Shown here piece after piece: positions 47,039 to 56,368 of a stretch of 64,000 nt of DNA. The translations under genes and the position numbers were made by a program. Every line of letters starts with the position of its first letter. Within the stretch, counting starts at the first letter, position 1. The stretch comes from FEN-1297 sp963710735 (GTDB lineage Bacteria; Bacteroidota; Ignavibacteria; Ignavibacteriales; Ignavibacteriaceae). The notes beneath the pieces were generated by a model that was not told where the DNA came from, did not search any database, and was given only the letters and a program-made list of their open reading frames with translations. The stretch is from positions 248,001 to 312,000 of the forward strand of contig CAVQBN010000006.1 in NCBI GenBank assembly GCA_963710735.1. Reading direction: 5' to 3'.

Positions 47039-48262
47039 TTATGTATGCCTGATTCCTTTCAGCGGTTCAAGTTTATAAACCTTGTAAGCCGGGTACAGAC
47101 ACGAGAGCACCGAGATTGTTAATATTGAGATTGATACATTAAAGAAAATAGACGGCTGCAATGTTGATTTCATCTGCGGCAGAAAATGATATATTTCATA
47201 TAGTTTTTGAATTTCACCACCGAAAGTTATCGGGTGAATAATCAAATAATAATTGACAGCAAAGCCTAGAATATTTCCTATAATTAAACCGATTACCGTG
47301 ATGAATATCGTTTCAATGTAAACTAAATAAGTAAGATTAACCTGGGGCATACCAATAGCAAGTACTACTCCGAATTCCCGGAATCTTTCAATAACCGACA
47401 TTAAAACTGTATTTAAAATTCCGAATGCTACTATGACGATTAGAATACCGAGAAAAAATATTCCGCTGATATTATCCAATTGTATCGCTTGCTCAAGTTC
47501 GGGGTTAACTTTACTCCATGATAATACTTTTAAATCCGGATTTTTAATTTTACTTATTAATGCGGAATGAATTTCTTTAATGTGATTTAAATTGTCGGCT
47601 TTAATTGCAATCACGTTCACTCTATTGCCCATTGCCAGTAACGATTGTGCTGATTTTAATCCCATAAATATTAAAGCGGATTCAACATCCTGCATTCCGA
47701 ATTTTACAGTTCCGATAATTTTATATTTTTGATTACCAAGAGTACCATCAAAACCCTGGGCAAGGATGACTATATCATCACCTATCTTTGCATCCAGATT
47801 TTTCAGAAGCTGATCTCCGACAACAATTTCATTAGATGAATCGGAAGTAAAAAATCTGCCTGAATTAATATTTTCTACAAATGTTGTAACGTTTTTTTCC
47901 CTGCCCGGTTCTATACCAAAAATCGCCGCACCGCGTGAGTTATCTTTATAGCTAATCAAACCATCGGCATAAATTCTTGGTGAATAAGCTAAAACACCTT
48001 TTGTTGTTTTTAGTGCATCCCTAATATTTTTATTAATTACAAAGCTTGAAGTTAATGAAGGGTTATCAAGATAATTCTTTTCCTGGATTTGAAGATATCC
48101 TGAAAATAATTCCACAGCAGATCTAATATTTAATGCATAAGTACCTTTTTGAATACCGCGCATAGCTATTGCCATTACGGTAGCAAAAATAACTGCAGCA
48201 AGGGTTATTAACGACCGCCTTTTATTTCTCCAGATATTTCTCCATGCTAATTTCAAAAGCAT
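47039..48262 (-). CDS. FtsX/LolE-type ABC permease, copy 2
   Basis: 407 aa, paralogue of copy 1 (MLLKLAWRNIWRNKRRSL start; MSVIERFREFGVVLAIGM before the C-terminal helices). One N-terminal helix, a periplasmic domain, three C-terminal helices. Probably the heterodimer partner of copy 1. The gap to copy 1 (140 bases) and to the LolA-like gene (241 bases) is filled by the palindromic repeat units. Confidence 0.92.
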   Translation of the reverse strand: MLLKLAWRNIWRNKRRSLITLAAVIFATVMAIAMRGIQKGTYALNIRSAVELFSGYLQIQEKNYLDNPSLTSSFVINKNIRDALKTTKGVLAYSPRIYADGLISYKDNSRGAAIFGIEPGREKNVTTFVENINSGRFFTSDSSNEIVVGDQLLKNLDAKIGDDIVILAQGFDGTLGNQKYKIIGTVKFGMQDVESALIFMGLKSAQSLLAMGNRVNVIAIKADNLNHIKEIHSALISKIKNPDLKVLSWSKVNPELEQAIQLDNISGIFFLGILIVIVAFGILNTVLMSVIERFREFGVVLAIGMPQVNLTYLVYIETIFITVIGLIIGNILGFAVNYYLIIHPITFGGEIQKLYEIYHFLPQMKSTLQPSIFFNVSISILTISVLSCLYPAYKVYKLEPLKGIRHT

Positions 48263-48269
48263 AAAGCAA

Positions 48270-48301
48270 GCCCCTCTAAATCTCCCCTAAAGGGAGACTT
48301 T
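48270..48301. repeat. Palindromic repeat element just before the permease 2 start
   Basis: GCCCCTCTAAA then TCTCCC-CTAAA-GGGAGA and CTTT, the counterpart of 46906-46937. Same orientation and same distance from the start codon. Confidence 0.75.
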
Positions 48302-48475
48302 GATAAACCTAATTTTAGATTAATTTTTATTCTATTCATTTTAATTTCTTACTTTTTAAATATTTTCCTTAAAAAATCCAAACAACAATCTCTATTAAAA
48401 TCTAGTATTGCAAACATTTTTAATAATTTTAACTGATAGTTCAATATCACTTTCATTTTTATTAGTCCTACTTAA

Positions 48476-48501
48476 GTCCCCCTTTGGAGGATATGGGGGG
48501 C
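48476..48501. repeat. Palindromic repeat half-element after the LolA-like gene
   Basis: GTCCCCC-TTTGGAGGATAT-GGGGGGC, abutting the stop codon region of the LolA-like gene. Related to 47013-47036. Confidence 0.65.
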
Positions 48502-48503
48502 TT

Positions 48504-49265
48504 CTAGTTGCCTCTTTCCAGTTCTTGATACGAAAATATTCTGTCAGGAATTTTTGTATCAAAGTGCATATCATCCACTATTATTGCGGTTGAATGTCCT
48601 TTCTTGGCGACATTATACATCACCCATTTTGACGGCATCTTTCTGCCATGAAAATCTTTTATATCCGAGTAAACCATATATCTTACCATCGCTCCCCTTT
48701 CATTAAAGTACTGAACGACGGCAGGAAGGTAATCTACTTTTCTTACCCAGTAATAAATTTTTCCCCAAACAACCGGAGCATCGGGTTTTGGAGTTAATTG
48801 TATTTTCCAGCATTCTTCGTTGGCTATTTTTTCAGTAGTTAAAATTTTTAAATCGTAATCTTTTACCAGGTTTGATTCGCGCACAAGATCGTCATTCGTA
48901 AAATCAGATCCGTTCCATGATTGCAGCATCATTGAAGGCGGAATTTTAATTGTGGTTTCTGTGTTGCGCAAGTAAGTCCAAATTTGGTCGCCGATCTTTA
49001 AAGTTTTATTGCCTGCTTCCTTTGCCGGGGATTTTGTAACTATCAATGCTTTCTCATTCCCTATCCACCATGAATCCATTTTTAAAGTTCGTGTGTAATC
49101 CGGCGTTTTGATTATCATCTCAATCGTACCATATGCTGATTTTCCTTTTACATCATTCTCTGCTTTACTTATTATTTCCTCTGCCGTTTGTGAATAAATT
49201 TTTCCTGCCATTATCAGCATCATCGAGATAACTAAAAAAGCTGATTGATTAAGTATGTTTTTCAT
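48504..49265 (-). CDS. LolA-like outer-membrane lipoprotein-sorting protein
   Basis: 253 aa with signal peptide (QSAFLVISMMLIMAGKIYSQ). The LolA/LppX-like half-barrel family is indicated by AEEIISKAENDVKGKSAYGTI, IVTKSPAKEAGNKTLKIG, MWTYL-like IWTYLRNTE, PSMMLQSWNGSDFTNDDLV and WVRKVDYLPAVVQYF. Periplasmic carrier of a hydrophobic substrate. First gene of the operon with two FtsX permeases, an ATPase and a beta-barrel; the divergent TetR gene probably controls it. Confidence 0.9.
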   Translation of the reverse strand: MKNILNQSAFLVISMMLIMAGKIYSQTAEEIISKAENDVKGKSAYGTIEMIIKTPDYTRTLKMDSWWIGNEKALIVTKSPAKEAGNKTLKIGDQIWTYLRNTETTIKIPPSMMLQSWNGSDFTNDDLVRESNLVKDYDLKILTTEKIANEECWKIQLTPKPDAPVVWGKIYYWVRKVDYLPAVVQYFNERGAMVRYMVYSDIKDFHGRKMPSKWVMYNVAKKGHSTAIIVDDMHFDTKIPDRIFSYQELERGN

Positions 49266-49285
49266 ATTATTGCCATATTTTATAA

Positions 49286-49305
49286 TTGACTAAACGTTCA
49301 GTCAA
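49286..49305. promoter_or_regulatory. TetR operator, LolA-operon side
   Basis: Near-perfect 20-bp palindrome TTGACTAAACGTTCAGTCAA, 21 bases upstream of the LolA-like start. It matches the site at 49413-49432 at 17 of 20 positions in reverse complement, as expected for a regulator binding both promoters. Confidence 0.75.
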
Positions 49306-49412
49306 AACTTAAAAACATTTGCAGATTTTGTCAATAACCAAATCTATTTTTTTATAAACTATATGATTAATCACAAAAAATGCTTGATTTAGTTAAATTT
49401 TACAGATATTTT

Positions 49413-49432
49413 ATGACTGAACATTTAATCAA
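49413..49432. promoter_or_regulatory. TetR operator, regulator side
   Basis: ATGACTGAACATTTAATCAA, 24 bases upstream of the tetR-type start codon. Same ATGACTGAAC half-site as the other operator, with a weaker second arm, so autoregulation is likely. Confidence 0.7.
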
Positions 49433-49455
49433 TAAACTTATTTGGTGAGTCCTAA

Positions 49456-50061
49456 ATGCCCAGGTCTAAAGAACAATTTGAAGAAATAAGAAACAAAACT
49501 AAGGAGAATATTCTTAATGCTTCACTAAAACTTTTTGCTGAAAAAGGATTTCATGGGACCTCAATAAATGATATTGCAAAGGCCGCAAAAATATCAAAAG
49601 GACTTACATATAACTATTTCGACAGTAAGCAGAAAATAGTTGAGGCTTTGTTTGCCAAAGCCTTTGATGTAACCAAATTTCTTGAAATAGAGATTTCCAA
49701 AATTGAAGACCCATATGAAAAACTTAAATTTCTTATTGAAAGCACTTTAAATATGTCCAAGAATAATGACGAATACTGGCGGCTTTATATAAGTATGGCA
49801 CTGCAGCCGGAAATTATAGAAACTGCAAAAATAATGACCATGGGTTTTTTCAATTCTTTTATCGGCGGCATTGAAATGTTGTTTAAATCCATAGGAATTA
49901 AAAACGCGCATTACGAGGCACGAATGTTCGCCGCATTGTTCGACGGACTGGGACTGCAATACATGATAGACAATGACAATTTTCCTTTTGACGAAATGAA
50001 AGAATATTTTCTTAAGAAGTACAGCAAGGAAGGAATTGAAGCTTTAAAAAAACTAAGTTAG
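49456..50061 (+). CDS. TetR/AcrR-family transcriptional regulator
   Basis: 201 aa. N-terminal HTH with the family pattern ILNASLKLFAEKGFHGTSINDIAKAAKISKG then LTYNYFDSK. The C-terminal ligand domain is variable. Expected to repress the divergent envelope operon and itself through the two palindromes in the 190-base spacer. GGTGAG precedes ATG 49456. The ligand is unknown. Confidence 0.94.
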   Translation: MPRSKEQFEEIRNKTKENILNASLKLFAEKGFHGTSINDIAKAAKISKGLTYNYFDSKQKIVEALFAKAFDVTKFLEIEISKIEDPYEKLKFLIESTLNMSKNNDEYWRLYISMALQPEIIETAKIMTMGFFNSFIGGIEMLFKSIGIKNAHYEARMFAALFDGLGLQYMIDNDNFPFDEMKEYFLKKYSKEGIEALKKLS

Positions 50062-50246
50062 AACATAGGGATTATAAATAATATCTCATCATCGCCCTTC
50101 TGCTTTTCGAACTCGGAATGTTTTAACCGCCACGACATGCACCGCAGCTCCCGCGCGCTCCTTTCGCCAAAGAGTAATTCAAAATCCTTCCATCGACTTT
50201 TATCCAGAGGATGAAAGGTTATTATTTTTACCGATTGCGGGTACTT
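50058..50246 (-). pseudogene. GNAT acetyltransferase remnant
   Basis: 63-codon minus-strand frame, found by hand translation. FHPLDKSRWKDFELLFGER, then CMSWRLKHSEFEKQKGDDE, match the N-terminus of a GNAT acetyltransferase subfamily (usual form ...WxDFExLFGxRGACGGCWCMxWR...EFEKQKG). The Gly-Cys-rich middle is damaged (ERSARELRC), there is no in-frame start, and the acetyl-CoA-binding C-terminal domain is missing. Less AT-rich than its surroundings. It overlaps the tetR stop by four bases. Confidence 0.6.
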
Positions 50247-50390
50247 CTATGTTTTTTTTCATAAATGAATTTAGATAAAAGTATACTGTTATTTTTCTGC
50301 AAAATATTTTTGTTGTTGGGTTATATTGTACAACTGAATTTCTACTTAATAACAAGGTTAGCAGTTTTAATCTTAATAATGTGTTTATAG

Positions 50391-50909
50391 CTAAGATTTT
50401 TTCCAATCAGTACTGAAATTTAATTCTCTGATCATTTGGAAATTATTTATACACCTAATATTAAAATCTTTGCATACATCTGGTATGTGTCGATTAGCGC
50501 CATTTCTGGAAGGCTTTGAGGATTCCGTTGTCACAACACATCTATTTTGTATATCTTTAAGTGCATAGGATAGTAAAAATGGATCTCTACCCATCTTTTC
50601 TAATTCATCATCAGTAGGATTTGCTACATATCCCCCATAAGTTATCCGCGCGACTAAATCTTGTTCTACTGCTTCTTCAAGTAATAGTGAATTTTTAACT
50701 TTTGTTTGCTCAGCCCACATTGCAAGCGCATCTTTTTCACCATCTTTATCCTTAGTATCAGAAAATTCTTCATATACTTCAATTGGAATTTTGATTTTTG
50801 CTTGTTCCCCCTGATAAATAATCCACTCCCAAAATTCAGGGACGCGAGAAATTGGGTAATAATCACGTTTTGCATCAATAAGCGTGTTGGCATCAAGCAG
50901 GTATAACAA
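50391..50909 (-). CDS. PIN-like DUF4411 protein (toxin-like)
   Basis: 172 aa of the DUF4411 PIN-like family: LLDANTLIDAKRDYYP at the N-terminus (acidic residue of the nuclease site), EVYEEF, GRDPFLLSYAL and VVTTES with further acidic and Asp positions. PIN proteins are usually RNases; toxicity is inferred from the paired gene. The XRE/ImmA gene lies 14 bases upstream on the same strand, the usual arrangement for this predicted toxin-antitoxin-like pair. Confidence 0.82.
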   Translation of the reverse strand: MLYLLDANTLIDAKRDYYPISRVPEFWEWIIYQGEQAKIKIPIEVYEEFSDTKDKDGEKDALAMWAEQTKVKNSLLLEEAVEQDLVARITYGGYVANPTDDELEKMGRDPFLLSYALKDIQNRCVVTTESSKPSRNGANRHIPDVCKDFNIRCINNFQMIRELNFSTDWKKS

Positions 50910-50923
50910 AGTGGTATTATCTC

Positions 50924-52111
50924 CTATGTGAATTGATCTATTTGAAATAAACGATGAACTTTCAATGGTTTGATATCTAACAACATACCAGCTTTTGTAG
51001 TTGTTAAAGCACCTGCATAAGTTAAACGTTGAACCAACCCAACCAGTGTACCTAATTTATAATTTTTTATCACATAATAATTAGGTCCACCTTCTTTTTT
51101 CCTGTTTTTATCTTGATATACTTTGCGATTTTCGATCCACTTATTATGATAAAAATCTCGCAAGCCTTCCCATAAGGAATTGTCAATATCTCCACGTTTA
51201 TAAAGTCGATAAGCAATATGTGTACTGCTCAATTTTTGTAAAGAAGCATAATCAGATATATCAATTTTTAGATGCTCAAAGCTATAATTAAGAACATGAA
51301 ATTGTTCAAATTCAATCGCTGGCAGCAAAAATTCACTCGCTACATTATTGCAAAATTTTTCGATTTCCTGATCAAAATAAGCACCACTAACACCAGTTTG
51401 ACCTAAGATTAAATGAGCCATCTCATGCATTAATGTAAATGACCAAGCTGACTCAGTATCTTGATCATTAATTACAATAAATGGAGCGATGTCATCAGAT
51501 AACGCAAAACCTCTAAAAACTGTGAGCGCAATATTGCTATGGTATGAACCCAAATTCCCCTTTAGCAGAACAAAAATGCCTTGTGATTCAACCTTTTGCC
51601 GTAAATATCGAAATGCTTCTTTATGATTTAATTGAATGCGATATTCTTTGAGGTTAACATTAAGAATATTGCGAATAGTTTGAACAACATTAGCAACTCC
51701 ATCATCTATTGTATGTTTACCAATAAATTCTAAATGATTTTCTTCATCCGCGTCAATAAGTGTTTCCCGAACCGTGCTTTGTCGTGCTTTAATATCACGT
51801 ATTAAAATATCTACGTTTACATTCTCATTTTCATCAAACTGTGCTGGCAAGGTACGAAAATCCTCACCTCGATCACCAATTTTTGGTGGCTTGTCAAGGT
51901 AAAAGGTTAAGAGAGGTAGATGATATTGTTTAGACATTTTAAGAAGCAAAGCCCTAGAAGGTTCTTTTTCGCCAGATTCAAATGAAGTAAGTTTTTCTAC
52001 TGCACTCATTTTTTTACTGTCTATCATATTTAGCTTACGAGCTGCATTTTCTTTAGAAAGCAACGAATTATCTCTAGCCCACTTAAGAATTTCCGGCTTA
52101 ATTTTTGGCAT
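50924..52111 (-). CDS. XRE-ImmA/IrrE protein (antitoxin-like with metallopeptidase motif)
   Basis: 395 aa. The N-terminal XRE-type HTH region (WARDNSLLSKENAARKL) is followed by an ImmA/IrrE peptidase-like domain with the zinc motif LMHEMAHLIL (HExxH) near residue 231. It is probably a DNA-binding and proteolytic partner of the PIN gene downstream. ImmA/IrrE proteins also control mobile elements and stress responses, so a toxin-antitoxin role is the leading but not the only reading. Confidence 0.85.
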   Translation of the reverse strand: MPKIKPEILKWARDNSLLSKENAARKLNMIDSKKMSAVEKLTSFESGEKEPSRALLLKMSKQYHLPLLTFYLDKPPKIGDRGEDFRTLPAQFDENENVNVDILIRDIKARQSTVRETLIDADEENHLEFIGKHTIDDGVANVVQTIRNILNVNLKEYRIQLNHKEAFRYLRQKVESQGIFVLLKGNLGSYHSNIALTVFRGFALSDDIAPFIVINDQDTESAWSFTLMHEMAHLILGQTGVSGAYFDQEIEKFCNNVASEFLLPAIEFEQFHVLNYSFEHLKIDISDYASLQKLSSTHIAYRLYKRGDIDNSLWEGLRDFYHNKWIENRKVYQDKNRKKEGGPNYYVIKNYKLGTLVGLVQRLTYAGALTTTKAGMLLDIKPLKVHRLFQIDQFT

Positions 52112-52270
52112 TTATTATTTATACTTTAATTTTTAAAAACTGAATTAGTTGGGATAATATTCTCAAATCGTTAATTCTAATTTAACAACTTTATTAAAAA
52201 AAAGTAAAAGGACAAAATCGATTCTCTATCTTTAAGCAATTTACAAATACCTCCAACTATAAGTTACACT

Positions 52271-52540
52271 ACATGTATTATTTATTAAAGACACGTAAAT
52301 ATGCATGCAGCCGCATATCTATAATCCAGGTGATATTATGTTTTTTGATTTTTTCTAAAGTGTCCTCACCCTTAAACATAAACCCCAATCATCATTATTC
52401 CGTGGTCGTTAGATAAAAACTGGTGTAACTTAAATAATTTTCTCATAAAAAACAGAAATTAATCTAAAAGACACGAATTATAGCTTAAATTAATAATGTC
52501 TTTTGTTACTCAGATAATTACAAAGAAAATAATTTTACTT
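52271..52540. repeat. Imperfect ~265-bp dispersed repeat, copy 1
   Basis: Shares long blocks with 57441-57700 in the same orientation: CATGTATTATTTA, CCCCAATCATCATTATT, AACTTAAATAATTTTCTCAT, AAAAAACAGAAAT, and GAAAATAATTTT at the end. It contains the short palindrome ATATGC-8-GCATAT (52299-52318). No coding frame is visible inside. This fills most of the 680-base gap between the ImmA gene and oxyR. Likely a decayed non-autonomous element or duplicated intergenic DNA. Confidence 0.7.
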
Positions 52541-52701
52541 TATTTAAAGGATCCCTTCGGAGATTTCCAGATGATCCTATACCTTGTTCACTTTCAATAA
52601 TTCTGTAAACTATATCAAATTGAACTAACATGTATATAAATTAATAAAGTGTTTTCAATATCATAATTAATAAAAACTAAAAATTTGGAATATATAAAGT
52701 C

Positions 52702-52756
52702 ACCCCTCCATCGAGGCTCGGCCTCGCCAAGAATGATTCGGGGAATTTAGAGGGGC
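52702..52756. repeat. Palindromic repeat element after oxyR
   Basis: CACCCCTCCAT, the perfect hairpin CGAGGC-TCG-GCCTCG (52712-52726), then GGGGAATTTAGAGGGGC. The outer ends match the AAATTTAGAGGGGC ends of the elements at 46906 and 48270. It lies 36 bases beyond the oxyR stop and may also terminate transcription. Confidence 0.6.
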
Positions 52757-52791
52757 TTGCATTATGCCCTGCTAACCCTTAAGGTTTTTGA

Positions 52792-53727
52792 TTATATCTC
52801 AATCACTTTTTGTTTTTTCTTCTGTGATAAATGTTCAACAACATTACCAATTATTTCATTTTTCAAAGTTTCAAGCATTCTTGTTTTTACAAAATGCCGG
52901 TAAGTAATAAGGCTGATTTCACGAACAGGCACAGGAGGCTTGAATTCTCTGATATTATTTTTTTGCTTCACACTTAAATGTTCAACAGCTAATTCCGGAA
53001 GAATCGTTATACCTTCATATTGATCAACCATTTTGATTAGCGAATCAATGCTGCCTGCTTCATATTCAAGATTGCTGTTAGTAATTTCTTTCTTTTTCAG
53101 TTCACACAAGTTAACAATTTGTGAACGGAGACAATGCCCTTCTTCCAGGAGCCACAAGTGATTAAGATTAATATCTTCTGCGAGTAGATATTTTTTATTC
53201 AACACGGTTTCGCCTTTTGAAGCATAAACAAAAAATTCTTCTTTGTATAATGGCTGTTCCAATATTGATGAATTATTAAGAGGTGTTGCAAGAATTCCGA
53301 CATCAAGAATATTTTTCTCAAGCTTTTCGATTATATATTCAGTAGTTAATTCCCAGATTTTTACTTTTATTTCCGGGTATTTCTTCAGAAATTGTCTTAA
53401 GAAGATCGGCAAAAGGAACGGAGCTACAGTAGGAATAATTCCGATTCTCAGCTCTCCTTTTAATTCTCCTTTTAATGAATGGGCGATTTCTTTTAAAGCG
53501 CTTGCTTCTTTTAAGATTGTTTTTGCCTGCTGAATAATTTCTTTGCCTGCTTCGGTTGGTATTACCGGCTGCTTACTCCTATCGAATATTTTTATACCCA
53601 ATTCATCTTCGAGTTTTTGGATCATCATACTTAACGTGGGTTGTGTGACGCAGCACGCTTCTGCCGCTTTTACAAAATGACGATGGGAATCGACCGCTAT
53701 TAAATATTCCAACTGCTGTAAATTCAT
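52792..53727 (-). CDS. oxyR: OxyR, LysR-type peroxide sensor
   Basis: 311 aa. LysR winged HTH at the N-terminus (FVKAAEACCVTQPTLSMMIQKLE) and a periplasmic-binding-like regulatory domain. The redox pair is present: HCLRSQIVNLC holds two cysteines nine positions apart, as in the Cys199/Cys208 disulfide switch of E. coli OxyR, and follows LLEEGH. Divergent from katG, its classical target, with a 119-base shared control region. Should activate katG on hydrogen peroxide exposure. Confidence 0.92.
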   Translation of the reverse strand: MNLQQLEYLIAVDSHRHFVKAAEACCVTQPTLSMMIQKLEDELGIKIFDRSKQPVIPTEAGKEIIQQAKTILKEASALKEIAHSLKGELKGELRIGIIPTVAPFLLPIFLRQFLKKYPEIKVKIWELTTEYIIEKLEKNILDVGILATPLNNSSILEQPLYKEEFFVYASKGETVLNKKYLLAEDINLNHLWLLEEGHCLRSQIVNLCELKKKEITNSNLEYEAGSIDSLIKMVDQYEGITILPELAVEHLSVKQKNNIREFKPPVPVREISLITYRHFVKTRMLETLKNEIIGNVVEHLSQKKKQKVIEI

Positions 53728-53846
53728 GTTATAGATATTATTTATAATATAATAGAAAACATCAATTTGATTGATTGTAAAATAAATAATACTATTAAAT
53801 AAACAAAAAATTTAAATGATTATTTATAAACAAAAAGGTATTAAAA
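53728..53846. promoter_or_regulatory. oxyR-katG divergent control region
   Basis: 119 AT-rich bases. The palindrome TATTAT-TT-ATAATA (53736-53749) lies just before the oxyR start, flanked by ATAG half-site-like words. OxyR binding is expected here by analogy with other bacteria; the exact site is not certain. Confidence 0.45.
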
Positions 53847-56036
53847 ATGGAAAACGGAAATAATAATAATGAGAGCAAATGCCCGGTTGTAGGGCATGGC
53901 GCAGGCGGCGGTACAACAAACCGTGATTGGTGGCCAAATAAGTTAAACCTGAATATTCTTAGGCAGCATTCTTCCAAGTCTAATCCAATGGGTGAAGAGT
54001 TTAATTACGCAGAGGAGTTCAAGAAACTCGACCTGAATGCCGTGAAAAAAGACCTCTTCGATCTAATGACTAAATCTCAGGATTGGTGGCCGGCTGATTT
54101 CGGTCATTATGGACCGTTCTTCATTCGTATGGCTTGGCACAGCGCAGGTACTTACCGTATTACCGACGGACGCGGCGGTGGCGGAACGGGAAGCCAGCGT
54201 TTTGAACCGCTCAATAGCTGGCCTGACAATGTGAACCTCGATAAAGCACGCAGGCTGATTTGGCCTATTAAACAGAAGTACGGAAAGAAAATTTCATGGG
54301 CCGACCTTATAATCCTTGCCGGTAATTGTGCTCTCGAGTCTATGGGCTTTAAAACTTTCGGTTTCGGCGGCGGGCGTGAAGATGTTTGGGAGCCTTTGGA
54401 AGACATCTACTGGGGTTCGGAAGGCGAGTGGCTTGAAGACAAGCGTTACACGGGTGACCGTGATCTCGAGAATCCGCTTGCCGCAGTTCAGATGGGACTT
54501 ATTTACGTTAACCCGGAAGGGCCTAACGGAAATCCTGATCCGGTCTTAGCAGCACGTGACATTCGCGAAACATTCAAGCGAATGGCTATGAATGATGAAG
54601 AAACTGTGGCGCTTATTGCAGGCGGACACACATTCGGCAAAGCCCATGGCGCTGCTGATCCAAATAAATACGTCGGACCGGAACCCGCAGGTGCAAACAT
54701 TGAAGAACAAGGACTCGGCTGGAAAAGCAGTTTTGGCTCAGGTCATGGTGATGATACAATTGGCGGCGGACCGGAAGTAACCTGGACTACAACTCCGACC
54801 AAGTGGAGCAACAACTTCTTTGAAATTCTGTTCGGCTTCGAATGGGAGTTAACTAAGAGCCCTGCAGGTGCAAAACAGTGGGTGGCTAAGAATGGCCCAA
54901 ATACTGTCCCGGATGCTCACAATCCGTCAAAGAAACATCCGCCGACAATGCTTACTACCGACCTCTCACTTAGGTTTGATCCTGCTTACGAAAAAATTTC
55001 AAGACGCTTTTATGAGCATCCGGATGAGTTTGCAGACGCGTTTGCCCGTGCATGGTTTAAACTAACACACCGCGATATGGGCCCAATTGCACGCTATCTT
55101 GGTCCAGAGGTGCCTAAGGAAGAACTGATTTGGCAAGACCCGATTCCGGCTGTTACCCATAAACTAATTGGCAAAAAAGATATCGAAGAATTGAAGGGTA
55201 AAATTCTGGATTCGGGTTTGTCCGTTTCACAACTTGTATCTACAGCATGGGCATCAGCATCTACATTTCGCGGTTCCGATAAACGCGGCGGAGCAAATGG
55301 TGCTCGCATTCAACTTGCCCCGCAGAAAGATTGGGAAGTTAACAACCCGGCTCAACTTGCGAAAGTGCTAAAGAAGCTTAAGAGTATCCAAAAAGAATTT
55401 AACAACGCTCAATCCGGTAAAAGGAAAGTTTCGCTTGCTGACCTCATCGTTCTGGGCGGATGCGCAGCAGTTGAGAAGGCATCTACGAAAGCCGGTTACG
55501 ATATAAAAGTACCTTTTAAACCGGGACGAACTGATGCACAGCAAGAGCAGACCGATGTGGAATCTTTTGCTGTACTTGAACCTAATGCAGACGGATTCCG
55601 TAATTATCTGAAAACTAAATATATGAACTCAACTGAGGAAATGCTGGTTGACCGTGCACAGCTTTTAACGCTTACCCCGCCCGAGATGACGGTTCTGGTT
55701 GGCGGTATGCGTGTTCTTAACACAAACTTTGATGGGTCTAAACACGGCGTGTTTACAAAGCATCCGGAAACACTCACCAATGATTTTTTTGTTAATTTAT
55801 TGGATTTAAATACAAAGTGGAAGGCAACTTCCGAAGAAGTTTTTGAAGGTAGTGACCGTGCAACAGGCAAAGTTAAGTGGACAGGCACCCGTGTTGATCT
55901 CATCTTTGGTTCTAACTCAGAACTTCGTGCCCTCGCAGAGGTTTATGCATGTGAAGACTCTAAAAAGAAGTTTGTAAAGGACTTTGTGGCTGCATGGAAT
56001 AAAGTGATGAACCTTGACCGATTTGATTTAGCCTGA
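53847..56036 (+). CDS. katG: Catalase-peroxidase KatG
   Basis: Bifunctional heme catalase-peroxidase, 729 aa in two peroxidase-like halves; the N-terminal half is active. RMAWHSAGTYR holds the distal Arg-Trp-His triad. The Tyr (LIYVNPEGPNG) and Met (AMNDEETVAL) of the Met-Tyr-Trp crosslink are present, and AGGHTFGKAH holds the proximal His. No signal peptide. AAAGG precedes ATG 53847. The gene is visibly richer in G and C than its neighbours, so it may have been acquired horizontally. Divergent from oxyR, and a strong terminator follows. Confidence 0.97.
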   Translation: MENGNNNNESKCPVVGHGAGGGTTNRDWWPNKLNLNILRQHSSKSNPMGEEFNYAEEFKKLDLNAVKKDLFDLMTKSQDWWPADFGHYGPFFIRMAWHSAGTYRITDGRGGGGTGSQRFEPLNSWPDNVNLDKARRLIWPIKQKYGKKISWADLIILAGNCALESMGFKTFGFGGGREDVWEPLEDIYWGSEGEWLEDKRYTGDRDLENPLAAVQMGLIYVNPEGPNGNPDPVLAARDIRETFKRMAMNDEETVALIAGGHTFGKAHGAADPNKYVGPEPAGANIEEQGLGWKSSFGSGHGDDTIGGGPEVTWTTTPTKWSNNFFEILFGFEWELTKSPAGAKQWVAKNGPNTVPDAHNPSKKHPPTMLTTDLSLRFDPAYEKISRRFYEHPDEFADAFARAWFKLTHRDMGPIARYLGPEVPKEELIWQDPIPAVTHKLIGKKDIEELKGKILDSGLSVSQLVSTAWASASTFRGSDKRGGANGARIQLAPQKDWEVNNPAQLAKVLKKLKSIQKEFNNAQSGKRKVSLADLIVLGGCAAVEKASTKAGYDIKVPFKPGRTDAQQEQTDVESFAVLEPNADGFRNYLKTKYMNSTEEMLVDRAQLLTLTPPEMTVLVGGMRVLNTNFDGSKHGVFTKHPETLTNDFFVNLLDLNTKWKATSEEVFEGSDRATGKVKWTGTRVDLIFGSNSELRALAEVYACEDSKKKFVKDFVAAWNKVMNLDRFDLA

Positions 56037-56115
56037 TTTCAGTGCCTTTGAAAAATTGGTAATAAAATTATTTATTGTTTACCCTCGTTGATCGGCAAGT
56101 TTATCAGTGTGGGTT

Positions 56116-56147
56116 AAAAGGTGGTCCGGTAACGGGCCGCCTTTTTT
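56116..56147 (+). terminator. Rho-independent terminator after katG
   Basis: 13-bp stem with three G-T pairs (AAAAGGTGGTCCG with CGGGCCGCCTTTT), GTAA loop, then a six-T run. 80 bases after the katG stop. Confidence 0.85.
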
Positions 56148-56368
56148 AATACTTTGAGTTATTATACCTAGCCCGCGCTTAAAATATAATAAAGCTTATA
56201 ACAGCATAGCTTTCCGACTGCCCGCCCAAATTTAAAACTATTTTTTAACAAATTATTTTTGCCAGGATATTATATTACCTATTGACCTTTAATTTATTAA
56301 AAATGTTATGTACAAAATTAGTTTAAATAAAAAAATATTTTAATTTTATTTTTGTCTAATTTATTGTA

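Noticed and set aside
50200..50406. 68-residue frame on the minus strand
   Set aside because: Overlaps the GNAT remnant in a different frame; no family similarity, no conserved pattern.
50391..52111. Phage or integrative element carrying the PIN/ImmA pair
   Set aside because: No integrase, att-like direct repeats or phage genes next to it.
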